Shown here piece after piece: positions 55,908 to 64,000 of a DNA stretch of 64,000 bases. How positions within the stretch are numbered: the first letter of the stretch is position 1; each line of letters begins with the position of its first letter. The notes below the pieces were generated by a model that saw nothing but the letters and a program-made list of their open reading frames with translations, made no database searches and was not told the origin of the DNA. Source of the DNA: Paraburkholderia xenovorans LB400. GTDB taxonomy: Bacteria; Pseudomonadota; Gammaproteobacteria; Burkholderiales; Burkholderiaceae. The stretch covers positions 1,922,001-1,986,000 of the forward strand of contig NC_007951.1 in the NCBI RefSeq assembly GCF_000013645.1, written 5' to 3'. A program made the translations under genes and the position numbers.

Positions 55908-56645
55908 ATGTCAGACGAACAACAGAAGAAAATCGCGTTGGTTACCGGGGCGACCCGGGGTCTCGGATTTGAGACGGTGCGCCAACTCGCGGCAAGCGGG
56001 GTGCGTGTACTGCTTGGTGCACGAGACACCCATGCGGGAGAAGCGAAAGCTGCGGAACTGCGTGCCGAGGGGCTTGATGTTCGGCCCATCGCTATCGATT
56101 TGAATAATGCCGCTACCTTCGATCAGGCTGCCAAAGAAATTGATGCCCTGTTTGGCCGTCTGGACATCCTCGTGAACAATGCAGGTGTGATGTCCGACGC
56201 AGATGGTTTTCCCAGCGTCGCGAATCCCCAGGCGATGCGTGACGTTATCGAAATCAATTTCATCGCAACCGTCATCGTCACGCAGAACATGCTTCCCCTG
56301 CTGAGGAAATCGAAACATGGGCGTATCGTCAATGTTTCGAGCAGGGTCGGGTCACTGTGGTGGAATAGTGATCCGGACAACCCCGTCCCGGACAATAAAT
56401 GGCTTGGTTATGCCGCATCCAAGGCAGCGGTAAACATGTTGACCGTCGAACTTGCCTACGAGTTGCGCGATACCCCTATCAAGGTGAATGCCATCTGCCC
56501 GGGCTATGTGAAGACAGAAATGAACAAGGGAGGCGGTTTCCTGACGATCGAAGAGGGCGCGCGCCCCGCCGTTCACTATGCACTTATTGGCGATGACGGC
56601 CCTACGGGTGGTTTCTTCGGTGGCGACGGACCGATCGCCTGGTGA
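55908..56645 (+). CDS. SDR oxidoreductase
   Basis: This 245-residue SDR, similar to carbonyl reductases, has TGATRGLG at 12-19, NNAGVMSD, NVSSRVGSLWW and YAASKAAVNML. Start MSDEQQKKIALVTGA. It is followed by a 2-hydroxyacid dehydrogenase almost without gap. The operator at 55851 suggests repression by the TetR gene at 59587. Confidence 0.92.
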   Translation: MSDEQQKKIALVTGATRGLGFETVRQLAASGVRVLLGARDTHAGEAKAAELRAEGLDVRPIAIDLNNAATFDQAAKEIDALFGRLDILVNNAGVMSDADGFPSVANPQAMRDVIEINFIATVIVTQNMLPLLRKSKHGRIVNVSSRVGSLWWNSDPDNPVPDNKWLGYAASKAAVNMLTVELAYELRDTPIKVNAICPGYVKTEMNKGGGFLTIEEGARPAVHYALIGDDGPTGGFFGGDGPIAW

Positions 56646-56659
56646 CGGGGGCATCCAAT

Positions 56660-57655
56660 ATGAAATCTGGACACGTCCTTATCCTGAGCGAACCATCGTC
56701 GGTCAGACTGTTTCGGGAAATAGAAGAGGCTTTGAAGCAGCATGTTTCCCGGGTCACGCATCTCCAGCACGACGATGAGATCGATCCGGCCGGCGAGCTT
56801 TGGCGATCAGCCGATGTATTGTTGGCATACGGCGGCTTTTCCTGCACCCGCGAGTTGATGTCTGCAGCTCCATCCCTTCGCGCCATCGTGAGCCCATGGA
56901 CGGGGACGGAAGGGTTTGACGAAGCGGCGGCGACCGAGTTGGGCATCGTGGTGGCAAATGGCCAGGCGGAGGAAAATACGTTCAGCATGGCCGAGGCGAC
57001 CGTCATGCTTATGCTCGCTTGCCTCTACAGCCTGCACGAAACGGAAGATGTGCTGCGGAAGAACCAGGCCCGGCCGCCATATCCAATTGCCCGTATGCTG
57101 CGCGGGCGCAGGGTAGGTCTTGTCGGTTTCGGCGGCATTGGTCGTCAGGTCGCCCGGCTGCTTGGGCCTTGGGGCGTTGAAATGGTGGCGTATAACCGCA
57201 GCGCCTTTACCGACGCGAACGTGAGCGCCGTCGGTCTTCCCACGCTGCTATCGACCAGTGACATCATTTCGCTGCACATCGGACTTAGCCCCGCTACCCG
57301 TCACTTGTTGAACGCGGAAAATCTCAAACTCGTCAGGCCGGGAACGATCCTCGTGAATACCGCTCGTGGTGGCGTGATCGATAAAGCGGCGCTCTATGAA
57401 TGTGCTCGCGATGGCCGATTCGCCAAAATCGCACTGGACGTCTATGAGCAGGAGCCTTTATCTGAACTCAGCCCCTTGCGGAATCTGCCCAATGCGATAT
57501 TGACTCCCCACATGGTGGGGCAGACACAGGAAGCGCGTGCCGCTCTCATTGCGCTGGCGGTACAAAACGTCACGCGGGTGATGGAAGGCGAGCCGCCCGT
57601 ATGCTTCCGTAATCCTGAAGTTATTGCCAACTGGCGCGTGCGGCGAAAAATCTAG
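56660..57655 (+). CDS. D-isomer-specific 2-hydroxyacid dehydrogenase
   Basis: This 331-residue enzyme reduces 2-oxo acids with NAD(P)H. It has VGLVGFGGIGRQVARLLG for the cofactor, the catalytic arginine in NTARGGVID, glutamate in DVYEQEP and histidine in LTPHMVGQT. The ATG at 56660 has a GGGGG stretch upstream; a GTG at 56642 overlapping the SDR stop is an alternative. Confidence 0.92.
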   Translation: MKSGHVLILSEPSSVRLFREIEEALKQHVSRVTHLQHDDEIDPAGELWRSADVLLAYGGFSCTRELMSAAPSLRAIVSPWTGTEGFDEAAATELGIVVANGQAEENTFSMAEATVMLMLACLYSLHETEDVLRKNQARPPYPIARMLRGRRVGLVGFGGIGRQVARLLGPWGVEMVAYNRSAFTDANVSAVGLPTLLSTSDIISLHIGLSPATRHLLNAENLKLVRPGTILVNTARGGVIDKAALYECARDGRFAKIALDVYEQEPLSELSPLRNLPNAILTPHMVGQTQEARAALIALAVQNVTRVMEGEPPVCFRNPEVIANWRVRRKI

Positions 57656-58127
57656 AGAGAAGGAGTTTGTCAGGGCGCGAGAAACTAAGCAGGCCCGGAT
57701 GAGACCGCAGCTGTTCGGGGCGATGACTGAGCACCTTGCCGTCGCGGTTGTTATAAATTGCTTGAGGTCGTGAATTGATACCGTCCAGGCAAGTCAACTA
57801 CTTGTATGGGCGGGGTTTTGCTCCAGTATGCTGAAGGCGGCCAACCGCCAGCCCAAGCTCCGACAGGCCCGCAAACGACGATATGCTTGCCGGTGACGTG
57901 GCCGGTGGAGTCATCGCCAGCGAAGTCTGGGTCCGATACGTTTGGTCCATATACGTCGGGCGCGTTTAAAGACATGTCCGACCAGGTGCGTGCGACGACA
58001 AAGGCCAGCAAGCTGCTGTTGGCCTTTGTCGTCAGCGCAGCGGACATATCTATCAAGCAGTCGGGATCGATTTGAGCGACGTCTGGATGGCTATGGCTTG
58101 GTTTACGAATTTCGTTGCGATGACCCC
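57656..58127. other. intergenic region between convergent units
   Basis: These 472 bases hold no gene I recognise. A plus-strand frame at 58040-58156 reads IDLSDVWMAMAWFTNFVAMT but lacks a start with a ribosome site and may be a gene remnant. Confidence 0.4.
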
Positions 58128-58988
58128 TCAGGAATTAACGACAGCGTCGGGATAATCAGCGCTGAGCGTTGTTTTTTCCCAGGCGTCGAACTCATGCTTC
58201 TTGTTTTCCAGATCCTTGCGCGCGAGGTCAAGGGCGATTGCGCCAAGCAATAGGTGCAGCGGTGGATTCGACGAAGCAACAACGTCAATTATCGCCTGGG
58301 CAGCGCGTACTGGGTCACCTGGCTGCTTGCCCGAAAGTGCAAGCGACATCTTGCGACGCGCACCAGCCGTCTCAGCGTAGTCGTCGATCTCTATCTTGGA
58401 TTTACCGATCGAGCGCCCGGAGAAATCCGTGCGGAACGGGCCAGGTTCAACCACCGTAACCTTGATGCCAAGCGGAGCCAGCTCGATCGCCAGCGCTCCA
58501 GACAGTCCCTCTACTGCGAACTTCGTTGCATTGTAATAACCCGTAGCCGCAAAGCTGACTAACCCACCGATCGACGATAGATTTATGATGTGCCCGCGCT
58601 TACGGGCACGCATTCCCGGCAGCACGGACTTTGTCACATTAACGAGACCAAAGACGTTGGTATCGAACATCTCGCGTACAGGCGCCTCTTCACCTTCCTC
58701 GATGGCGGCGAGATAGCCATAGCCGGCGTTGTTCACCAGCACATCGATCTGCCCAAATCGTGCCTCGGCCTGTTTCACCGCATGCACGATGGCATCCGCA
58801 TCCGTCACATCGAGCGGCAAAGCCAGGGCGCGATCCTTATGGCTCGCCACCAGGTCAGCCAGCTTGCTCGCATCGCGTGCGGTGGCGACGACACGGAACC
58901 CCTGTTCCAGCAACAGTACGGCCAGCTCGCGGCCGAAGCCAGTTGAGCAACCCGTGATGAACCAAACTGGTTTTTCTTCATTCGTCAT
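58128..58988 (-). CDS. SDR oxidoreductase
   Basis: This 286-residue SDR has TGCSTGFGRELAVLLLEQGF for the cofactor, NNAGYGYL, NLSSIGGLVS and YNATKFAVEGL. It belongs to the group often annotated as oxidoreductases acting on bulky alcohols. A near copy of the GACATTTGTC operator lies 231 bases upstream, so it may belong to the same regulon as the LLM oxidoreductase. Confidence 0.91.
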   Translation of the reverse strand: MTNEEKPVWFITGCSTGFGRELAVLLLEQGFRVVATARDASKLADLVASHKDRALALPLDVTDADAIVHAVKQAEARFGQIDVLVNNAGYGYLAAIEEGEEAPVREMFDTNVFGLVNVTKSVLPGMRARKRGHIINLSSIGGLVSFAATGYYNATKFAVEGLSGALAIELAPLGIKVTVVEPGPFRTDFSGRSIGKSKIEIDDYAETAGARRKMSLALSGKQPGDPVRAAQAIIDVVASSNPPLHLLLGAIALDLARKDLENKKHEFDAWEKTTLSADYPDAVVNS

Positions 58989-59218
58989 CTGCTTCGACTC
59001 CTTGTCTGTTGATTCCGGATCACTCAGCGATCAATCGTCGCCACCGTTCTGTCGCCGTGGCGCGTTCCGTCGATTTTCCCGAGCGCTGGAGCATCATCGA
59101 GTACTTGCATCTACGTCGAATCGAGCGTGATAGTCACGGCGGCGGCATTCTTTTCCCGTTCGCCGTCCGACGTTGAGCGCCGCATCAGATCGATTCAGGT
59201 TAGTTTATGTCACTAAGC

Positions 59219-59228
59219 GACAAATATC
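59219..59228. promoter_or_regulatory. GACAAATATC, operator-like site before the SDR
   Basis: It differs at one position from the reverse complement of GACATTTGTC and is preceded by ATGTCACTAAGC, closely like the flank of the site at 55143. It lies in the 598-base gap between the SDR and the TetR gene; the rest of the gap (58989-59586) shows no gene. Confidence 0.5.
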
Positions 59229-59498
59229 AATAAGTGACTAATGGTATGGAAATTGCGAGTTCCATGGCGCTATTCAGGCCGCTTTTCTATCCGGCCAGCG
59301 ATGCTGTTTTGGCGCAACGTGCTCACAGAAAAGAGCGCTTTCATCGGTCAGGTGTGAGGCTGCGTCGTCGGTCCGAGCAGATTTCGACCACGACCGATAG
59401 CATGCATCCCTTCGCAGCAGAGCCTGCTATCAAACACGACGTAGACGTTCTGTCATCATCTGTCCGTTCCATTCCAGGTCATCTATTAGACTATAAAC

Positions 59499-59508
59499 GA
59501 CATTTGTC
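59499..59508. promoter_or_regulatory. GACATTTGTC operator, tetR promoter
   Basis: An exact copy lies 79 bases before the TetR start, as expected for autoregulation. Confidence 0.6.
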
Positions 59509-59586
59509 ATACGAAGACATTTTGGCTAGAATCCATATAGCCATCATTAATCGGCCGTGGCGGGTAAAGCTTGGGGAGTTAATTCG

Positions 59587-60240
59587 TTGGGACTGCGCGA
59601 ACTAAAGAAAGATCGGACCAGGACTCAGCTCCTTGAGGCGGCGCTGGAACTCATTGCGCGCCAGGGGTTCGAGCAGACAACCATCAGCGAGATTGCCGAT
59701 GCTGTTCAGGTTTCACCGAGGACGCTGCTGAGATACTTTCCAACGAAAGAGGATGTAATCGTCAGTTGGGTCGATCAGGGGATGTCCATCCTCCGGGAGA
59801 GTCTCGGAGCGCGCCCGCCGGGCGAAACCGATGCTGAAGCGCTGGTAGCTGCCGCGCGTGAAATGCTGACTGCCTATGAGGCCCGATCGACGTTCTTCCT
59901 TGTGATCGAACGCACTATTGCAGCCTCGCCGGGTATTTCCGCTCGCAAGCAGCAGATGATGGAGGGTCTGGCGCGCGACATCTGCGCGCTTTTGGTTAAA
60001 CGCCCAGCGGCTAGCATCTCATCGGCCCTCATTCGTGATGTCTATGTAGGAACCGTATTTGCCGCCATCCACGCAGCCATACAGGCGTGGGTTGCAACGA
60101 ACGGTAGCCAGTCGTTGATCGGTCTCTTTGACGAAGCCACCGCCGTTGTGAAATTTGTCGAGCCATCCGGTGCTGACCGTAGAAAACAAGGCGCCAATGC
60201 TCGTAACCAGACTGGTCGTGTCCGCCCTGTTGGACGCTAG
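59587..60240 (+). CDS. TetR-family regulator
   Basis: This 217-residue protein has the TetR helix-turn-helix (RTRTQLLEAALELIARQGFE, then VQVSPRTLLRYFPTKED) and a helical C-terminal domain of the MftR/TetR_C type. The TTG at 59587 is preferred, with GGGGAG 9 bases upstream; a GTG at 59557 is the alternative. It is followed by a YciI gene 17 bases away. A truncated copy of its start lies at 20807. Confidence 0.9.
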   Translation: MGLRELKKDRTRTQLLEAALELIARQGFEQTTISEIADAVQVSPRTLLRYFPTKEDVIVSWVDQGMSILRESLGARPPGETDAEALVAAAREMLTAYEARSTFFLVIERTIAASPGISARKQQMMEGLARDICALLVKRPAASISSALIRDVYVGTVFAAIHAAIQAWVATNGSQSLIGLFDEATAVVKFVEPSGADRRKQGANARNQTGRVRPVGR

Positions 60241-60257
60241 TTACAAGGAGTCGTGCC

Positions 60258-60554
60258 ATGTTCTATGCCAGTATCGCTCGCGACAAGCCGGATGCGCTTG
60301 AGCAGCGCATCGCATTGCGTAATCTTCATTTCGACTATCTCAATTCACTAGGCTCGAAGCTCATCTTTGCTGGAGCATTGTTTGGTGAGGATGACAGAAT
60401 GGACGGATCGTTGATGGTCGTGGAGACGGACTCGCTGGCGGAAGCCAAGGCAGTGGTAGAACGTGATCCATTTGTTGTCAATGGCTTATATGCCTCTTAC
60501 GAAGTCAAACGCTGGACTTTTTCCTTCAACAATGCTGTTGAGAAGAAGGGTTAG
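60258..60554 (+). CDS. YciI-family protein
   Basis: This 98-residue dimeric alpha-beta barrel protein has MFYASIARDKPDALEQRIAL and LMVVETDSLAEAKAVVERDP. The conserved histidine and aspartate of the YciI active-site pocket are placed at H29 and D74. It is in an operon with the TetR gene and resembles muconolactone isomerase-like folds. Confidence 0.88.
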   Translation: MFYASIARDKPDALEQRIALRNLHFDYLNSLGSKLIFAGALFGEDDRMDGSLMVVETDSLAEAKAVVERDPFVVNGLYASYEVKRWTFSFNNAVEKKG

Positions 60555-61138
60555 TGCGTGAACTCTGGGCGCGGCAATGCCGCCGCCTGATCGCCCGGGT
60601 GCAACTTCTGCATGCGCCGGTACGGCGACGCACCCAGGACTCGATGTGGAGATGCTTACGTCAGCGCCCGAAGGTCATATTCGTCTCGACCGTGAAGAGG
60701 CGTGCGAGTGTGCGTGAACTGGTGTGAGCACGTGCAGCCAGCTTGTCGAGACCGGTGTGAGGGCCGGGATATTGATGCAAGCCATCGATCGCACGTCGCA
60801 ACCTGCGTCCGTAGCCGTGCGGAGCGAAATTCCGGCCCAATGCTTGGGCTGTCGCACCTGGACCACCACCAGTTGCGCCAATAACTCAAGCGTGCGCATC
60901 TGCTTGCCCGTCGAGCTCGGTCGCACTGGTTAGCTTGCGAGTTCGTGCGGCAGATCGAAGACCACAATTGAGCAGCAATAGTCGGACAGGCGCGCAGGAA
61001 ATGTTGACGCGAATCTCAGGAGAGGAGACACCGATTCGCTGTAGTGTGACCCGTGAACCGTCTTGGGCGGCACCCGGATGGCCAAGGCCAAGGGGGCACA
61101 AGCTACCAGCCCTCCTCAGCAATGAAGTTGAGGTTCTC
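60555..61138. other. intergenic region between YciI and LysR genes
   Basis: These 584 bases have no gene I can support. Short frames on both strands lack ribosome sites and motifs; the promoter of the LysR gene should lie towards 61138. Confidence 0.4.
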
Positions 61139-62071
61139 ATGATTTTCGACCGACAACAGTTGGAGGCGTTTGCCGCTGTCATTGATAAGCGCCATTTTGG
61201 AGAGGCCGCTGCGACGCTGAATGTCACGCGCGGGGCCATTTCGCAGCGGCTCAAGGCATTGGAGGAAGCGATCGGGTCTCCGCTGGTGGTGCGAGACGGA
61301 AATATCGCGACGCCAGCCGGAGAGGCATTATTACGACATATCCGAGCGCTCGAGGTACTGGAGGCTGATACTCTGCAGCACATCAAGCCGACCGGTACGC
61401 CGAGGCCTCGCGTTGCCATCGCGGTCAATGCAGATTCGTTGGCAACATGGTTTGAGCCGTGTGCCTGGGAAATCGCGAAGCGAAATGTCGCTTTGGAGCT
61501 CATCGTTGACGATCAGGATCACACCCTTCCGTCTCTGGCACGAGGTGAGGCGATGGGTTGTGTATCAACCTCATCCGAACCTCCTACGGGATTTCGGGCC
61601 GAGAGTATCGGCACGATGGAATACGAATGTGTTGCGACTGCGCAGTTCGCCCAACAGTATTTTTCGCAAGGGCTAGGCTTGCACAGCGTTCTTGGTGCGC
61701 CCGCTGTACTCTACAACCGGAAGGACGGGCTGCATGCACTGTTTCTTGAGCGGCTGCTCGATTTCAAGGTGAAAGGTTACGCGACGCATTTCTTTCCGTC
61801 TCCGTCAGCGCTGCTGGCGGCAATCGAGAACGGTGTCGGGTATGGTCTGGTCCCCTGCGTTCAGGCGCAACCGTTGATTGAAGCCGGCAAGCTTGTGAGT
61901 TTGGCTCCGGCGCACAAAGTCGCGGTCGATCTCTATTGGCATCACTGGGAGACTGCGCCCTCGAACGCACAGGCGATCAGCGACCTTGTGATTCGCCATG
62001 CGCGTCAGGTGCTGATCCAGTCTCCCCAACTGGTTGACCCGGCCGTTGACGAAGATACGTCGATCGTTTGA
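61139..62071 (+). CDS. ArgP/IciA-type LysR regulator
   Basis: This 310-residue protein starts MIFDRQQLEAFAAVIDKRHF with helix-turn-helix LNVTRGAISQRLKALEEAIG and a domain matching the ArgP group (VAIAVNADSLATWFEPC, SIGTMEYECVATAQFAQQYF). ArgP regulators respond to lysine or arginine and control exporters. It lies end to end with the convergent permease gene (stops adjacent), so the permease is a possible target. Confidence 0.88.
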   Translation: MIFDRQQLEAFAAVIDKRHFGEAAATLNVTRGAISQRLKALEEAIGSPLVVRDGNIATPAGEALLRHIRALEVLEADTLQHIKPTGTPRPRVAIAVNADSLATWFEPCAWEIAKRNVALELIVDDQDHTLPSLARGEAMGCVSTSSEPPTGFRAESIGTMEYECVATAQFAQQYFSQGLGLHSVLGAPAVLYNRKDGLHALFLERLLDFKVKGYATHFFPSPSALLAAIENGVGYGLVPCVQAQPLIEAGKLVSLAPAHKVAVDLYWHHWETAPSNAQAISDLVIRHARQVLIQSPQLVDPAVDEDTSIV

Positions 62072-63358
62072 TTATCCTGATGAGTTCGGGTCCAGGGGCA
62101 CAGAGCGCGTGCCGGTGGGTTTGGCCGTATTAATGGACGCTCTCGTTCGCAAAGCCTCAACGAATGCGCAGGGCCAGGCAAGGAGGAGTGGGATCGATTC
62201 CGGTAGACGCACCGCGTGGGTCCATTGGATCAGATAGCAGGCCATCGCGATGCTGAAACCAGTCACCATCGACCGTCGTGCCGCACGCTCCGTCACATGG
62301 TGGCCTAGCAGGGTTAAGCTGAGGAGTGGGCCGACTGCTGCCAGATAAGCGATGTTCAGCGTGACCATTGTGTCGATGATGCTTTGTCCACGTGCGGCGA
62401 CCAGGGTGGCTGCGCAAACCGGCAACACCCGGTTGATCGTGGATAGACATTGCGAATGAAGCCATAGGGTGGCTGTTGCATCACTCATTGCCCGGAGGAT
62501 CGAGCAAGCTGAACCGAGAGCGGCCGTGATCAATACGGTCAGTGTGACAACCAGACAGATGCCATTGGTTCGGTCGACAGCCAGGGTGAGCATGCGCGGA
62601 ACAACCTGAACCGTATCCTGCAAATCTCGCAGATGCCACTGATCAGCGTTGGTGATCACCGTAGAAGCTGGGAGAAACCCCACGGCGAATATGGCAGCAG
62701 CGGCAATCAGGCAGCCAAGACGGGCGCCAGCCGGGGTGCGGGAAGCAATCGGGAATTGCTGGTAGTCGGCGCCGCAGACGACTAGCGCGATGACGGACAA
62801 GAACGTCATTCCCGTATGGTCGATTGATGTAGCGCTGATCGACCCCACGAAACTCTCCGGTGCATGCAACCACGTGGTGAGGCCATGCGCCTTGATTAGC
62901 GCATAAACCAGGATTGCGTTGCATCCCGCCATGCACAGTGCGAGCACGCCAGAGAGCCAAGATAGCCGAATAAATGAGAGGCCGATGACCAGGCAATCCA
63001 CGACGAAGAAGGACATGGTATGTGGGGTTCCTGACATGACCAGTACGGACGATGCCCCGCGAATCTGTGCACTCAGTACGCCGGTCATCCAGATGAGGGA
63101 AAGAAACGCCACCTGCCGACTGACGGTTGGACCATATCGCGTGTCGAAATGTGCCCATATGGATTGCCCTGTCGACCAGAGTCGCGGTGCAATGAGTGCC
63201 AATGCCAGAACCCCGATGGCGCTGGCGACAGCGTAAAGGCAGGCAGCCATACCCTGCTGCAGTGCGAGTTCGCCAGTCCCCATGAGAAATCCGATCCCGC
63301 AGCTGGTAGAGACGAGGAGGCTTGCAGTCTGCCAGACGGACAGTGTTCGATTAGCCAT
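62072..63358 (-). CDS. polytopic permease, APC/SSS-like
   Basis: This 428-residue membrane protein has about 12 helices: first SLLVSTSCGIGFLMGTGELA, with an unwound glycine-rich site typical of LeuT-fold permeases, and later YLAAVGPLLSLTLLGHHV. The family is APC or sodium:solute symporter; the substrate is unknown. Its start overlaps the stop of the desaturase gene by 8 bases, so they are co-transcribed. Confidence 0.75.
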   Translation of the reverse strand: MANRTLSVWQTASLLVSTSCGIGFLMGTGELALQQGMAACLYAVASAIGVLALALIAPRLWSTGQSIWAHFDTRYGPTVSRQVAFLSLIWMTGVLSAQIRGASSVLVMSGTPHTMSFFVVDCLVIGLSFIRLSWLSGVLALCMAGCNAILVYALIKAHGLTTWLHAPESFVGSISATSIDHTGMTFLSVIALVVCGADYQQFPIASRTPAGARLGCLIAAAAIFAVGFLPASTVITNADQWHLRDLQDTVQVVPRMLTLAVDRTNGICLVVTLTVLITAALGSACSILRAMSDATATLWLHSQCLSTINRVLPVCAATLVAARGQSIIDTMVTLNIAYLAAVGPLLSLTLLGHHVTERAARRSMVTGFSIAMACYLIQWTHAVRLPESIPLLLAWPCAFVEALRTRASINTAKPTGTRSVPLDPNSSG

Positions 63359-63671
63359 GGTTTGTCCCCCAGCCGATGACGCTTGACCGAGAACCTTTCA
63401 GATAGGAATGGCATACGAGCGCGCGACCGGCATAGTCGTCGAGCGTCATCAATTGCGCGTGCAATCTGGGCAGTTGGTGGTACGGGACGGCAGGGAAAAG
63501 ATGGTGCGTCAGGTGGTAGCCGTTGTGATGCGGATGTAACAGCGTCGACAGCAGGCCGTGATTCGGGATTTCGCGTGTGAAGCGGAAGATGCCTTCGGGC
63601 TCAAGCCCGTAATGATCCGTCATCTCCCGGAATGTCGTGATGGCATGGAAGACGGTTGCCCGTGCACCGAG
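63351..63671 (-). pseudogene. fatty acid desaturase, C-terminal fragment
   Basis: The open frame from 63671 reads LGARATVFHAITTFREMTDH, then FTREIPNHGLL, HPHHNGYHLTHHLFPAVPYH and the end GWGTNHG. The last histidine box HxxHH of membrane desaturases/hydroxylases is intact. Everything upstream is replaced by an IS21-family end at 63672, so only about 107 of 300 or more residues remain in this window. Confidence 0.8.
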
Positions 63672-64000
63672 TGGGCGGCGACAATTATCTTGGCCGGTCG
63701 TTGACGATTGCTTTGGCCGGTGGTGAGGAGTCGTAGGCGGCGAAGCCGCCGGAGACGACGAGCCACCGGCAGCGCTGTGTCGGCGGGGCTTTAGGATTGG
63801 GCTGATCGAAGCTTAAAGAAGAAGCGGTCAGCTCATGTCTGGAACCCGCATTACCGACCAACAGGTTTGTCTCTACATGAACAAGCGCAAATGTCATTCG
63901 CAGGAAGTCGCCGCCGCCAAGACCGGCATCAGCGTGCGTACGGCGCGACGCATCGAGCGCGATGCCACGCTGCCGTCCCAGAAGCCACGTCAATCATGGC
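63672..64000 (+). mobile_element. left end of a second IS21-family element
   Basis: TGGGCGGCGACAATTATCTT at 63672 begins the element. Two related units, GACAATTATCTTGGCCGG and GACGATTGCTTTGGCCGG, lie within the first 55 bases, as in IS21 terminal repeats, followed by a non-coding lead and istA. It continues beyond the window. It is a different subgroup from the IS21 at 28179. Confidence 0.75.
63835..64000 (+). CDS. istA: IS21 transposase IstA, N-terminal part (runs off window)
   Basis: The frame MSGTRITDQQVCLYMNKRKC, then SQEVAAAKTGISVRTARRIE and RDATLPSQKPRQSW, is the helix-turn-helix start of an IS21 IstA. The remainder lies past position 64000. Confidence 0.85.
   Translation, partial: MSGTRITDQQVCLYMNKRKCHSQEVAAAKTGISVRTARRIERDATLPSQKPRQSW

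Overview
The window looks like accessory DNA from a Burkholderiales bacterium (Paraburkholderia, Caballeronia or Burkholderia type), probably a secondary chromosome or megaplasmid. The basis is the high GC content, dense LysR/TetR/IclR/AraC regulation, many short-chain dehydrogenases (SDRs), aromatic-catabolic modules and several nested or decayed insertion elements. The genus is inference. No rRNA, tRNA, CRISPR array or origin was seen.

Region 1 (1-5.4 kb) has a broken LysR gene, an isopropylmalate-isomerase-type aconitase pair (leuC/leuD-like), a family III CoA-transferase and an HMG-CoA-lyase-like enzyme. Together they suggest a C5 branched dicarboxylate route (citraconate/citramalate to acetyl-CoA and pyruvate). 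Region 2 (5.7-12.1 kb) has a LuxR regulator followed by a tight homogentisate operon: a flavin hydroxylase and its small partner (MhaAB-like), hmgA, fahA and maiA. Region 3 (12.9-20.8 kb) has an amidohydrolase, aldehyde dehydrogenase, SDR, aromatic-acid MFS transporter and porin. It ends with a helix-turn-helix protein fused to a citrate-synthase fold that has lost all three catalytic residues.

Region 4 (20.8-32.1 kb) is a scar zone. It holds a tetR fragment, a strong terminator abutting a group II intron 5' end, a small ORF coupled to a large serine recombinase, and a reverse-transcriptase scrap joined to a displaced lrgB tail. Next comes an IclR/MFS/RidA/VOC operon, then an AsnC remnant. 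Last is an MFS gene split by an IS110 element that is itself split by an IS21 element with a 6-bp target duplication.

Region 5 (32.3-52.9 kb) is a run of regulators, each beside redox or transport genes: TetR with two SDR paralogues (one decayed); LysR with NmrA, MFS, two SDRs and a cNMP-binding-like lipoprotein; LysR with two SDRs and a tautomerase; a frameshifted AraC and a frameshifted leucine-type dehydrogenase; an OpuAC-type binding protein; a royal-jelly/yellow-family secreted protein; and LysR with a quinone-reductase-like MDR, NfsB-type nitroreductase, quinol monooxygenase and LrgAB.

Region 6 (53.3-60.6 kb) holds a luciferase-like flavin oxidoreductase with an EthD protein, two SDRs, a 2-hydroxyacid dehydrogenase, a TetR regulator and a YciI protein. 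The palindrome GACATTTGTC, or a near copy, recurs upstream of four transcription units here, which suggests one TetR regulon. Region 7 (61.1-64 kb) has an ArgP-type LysR, a permease and a fatty-acid desaturase cut by a second IS21-family element that runs off the window.
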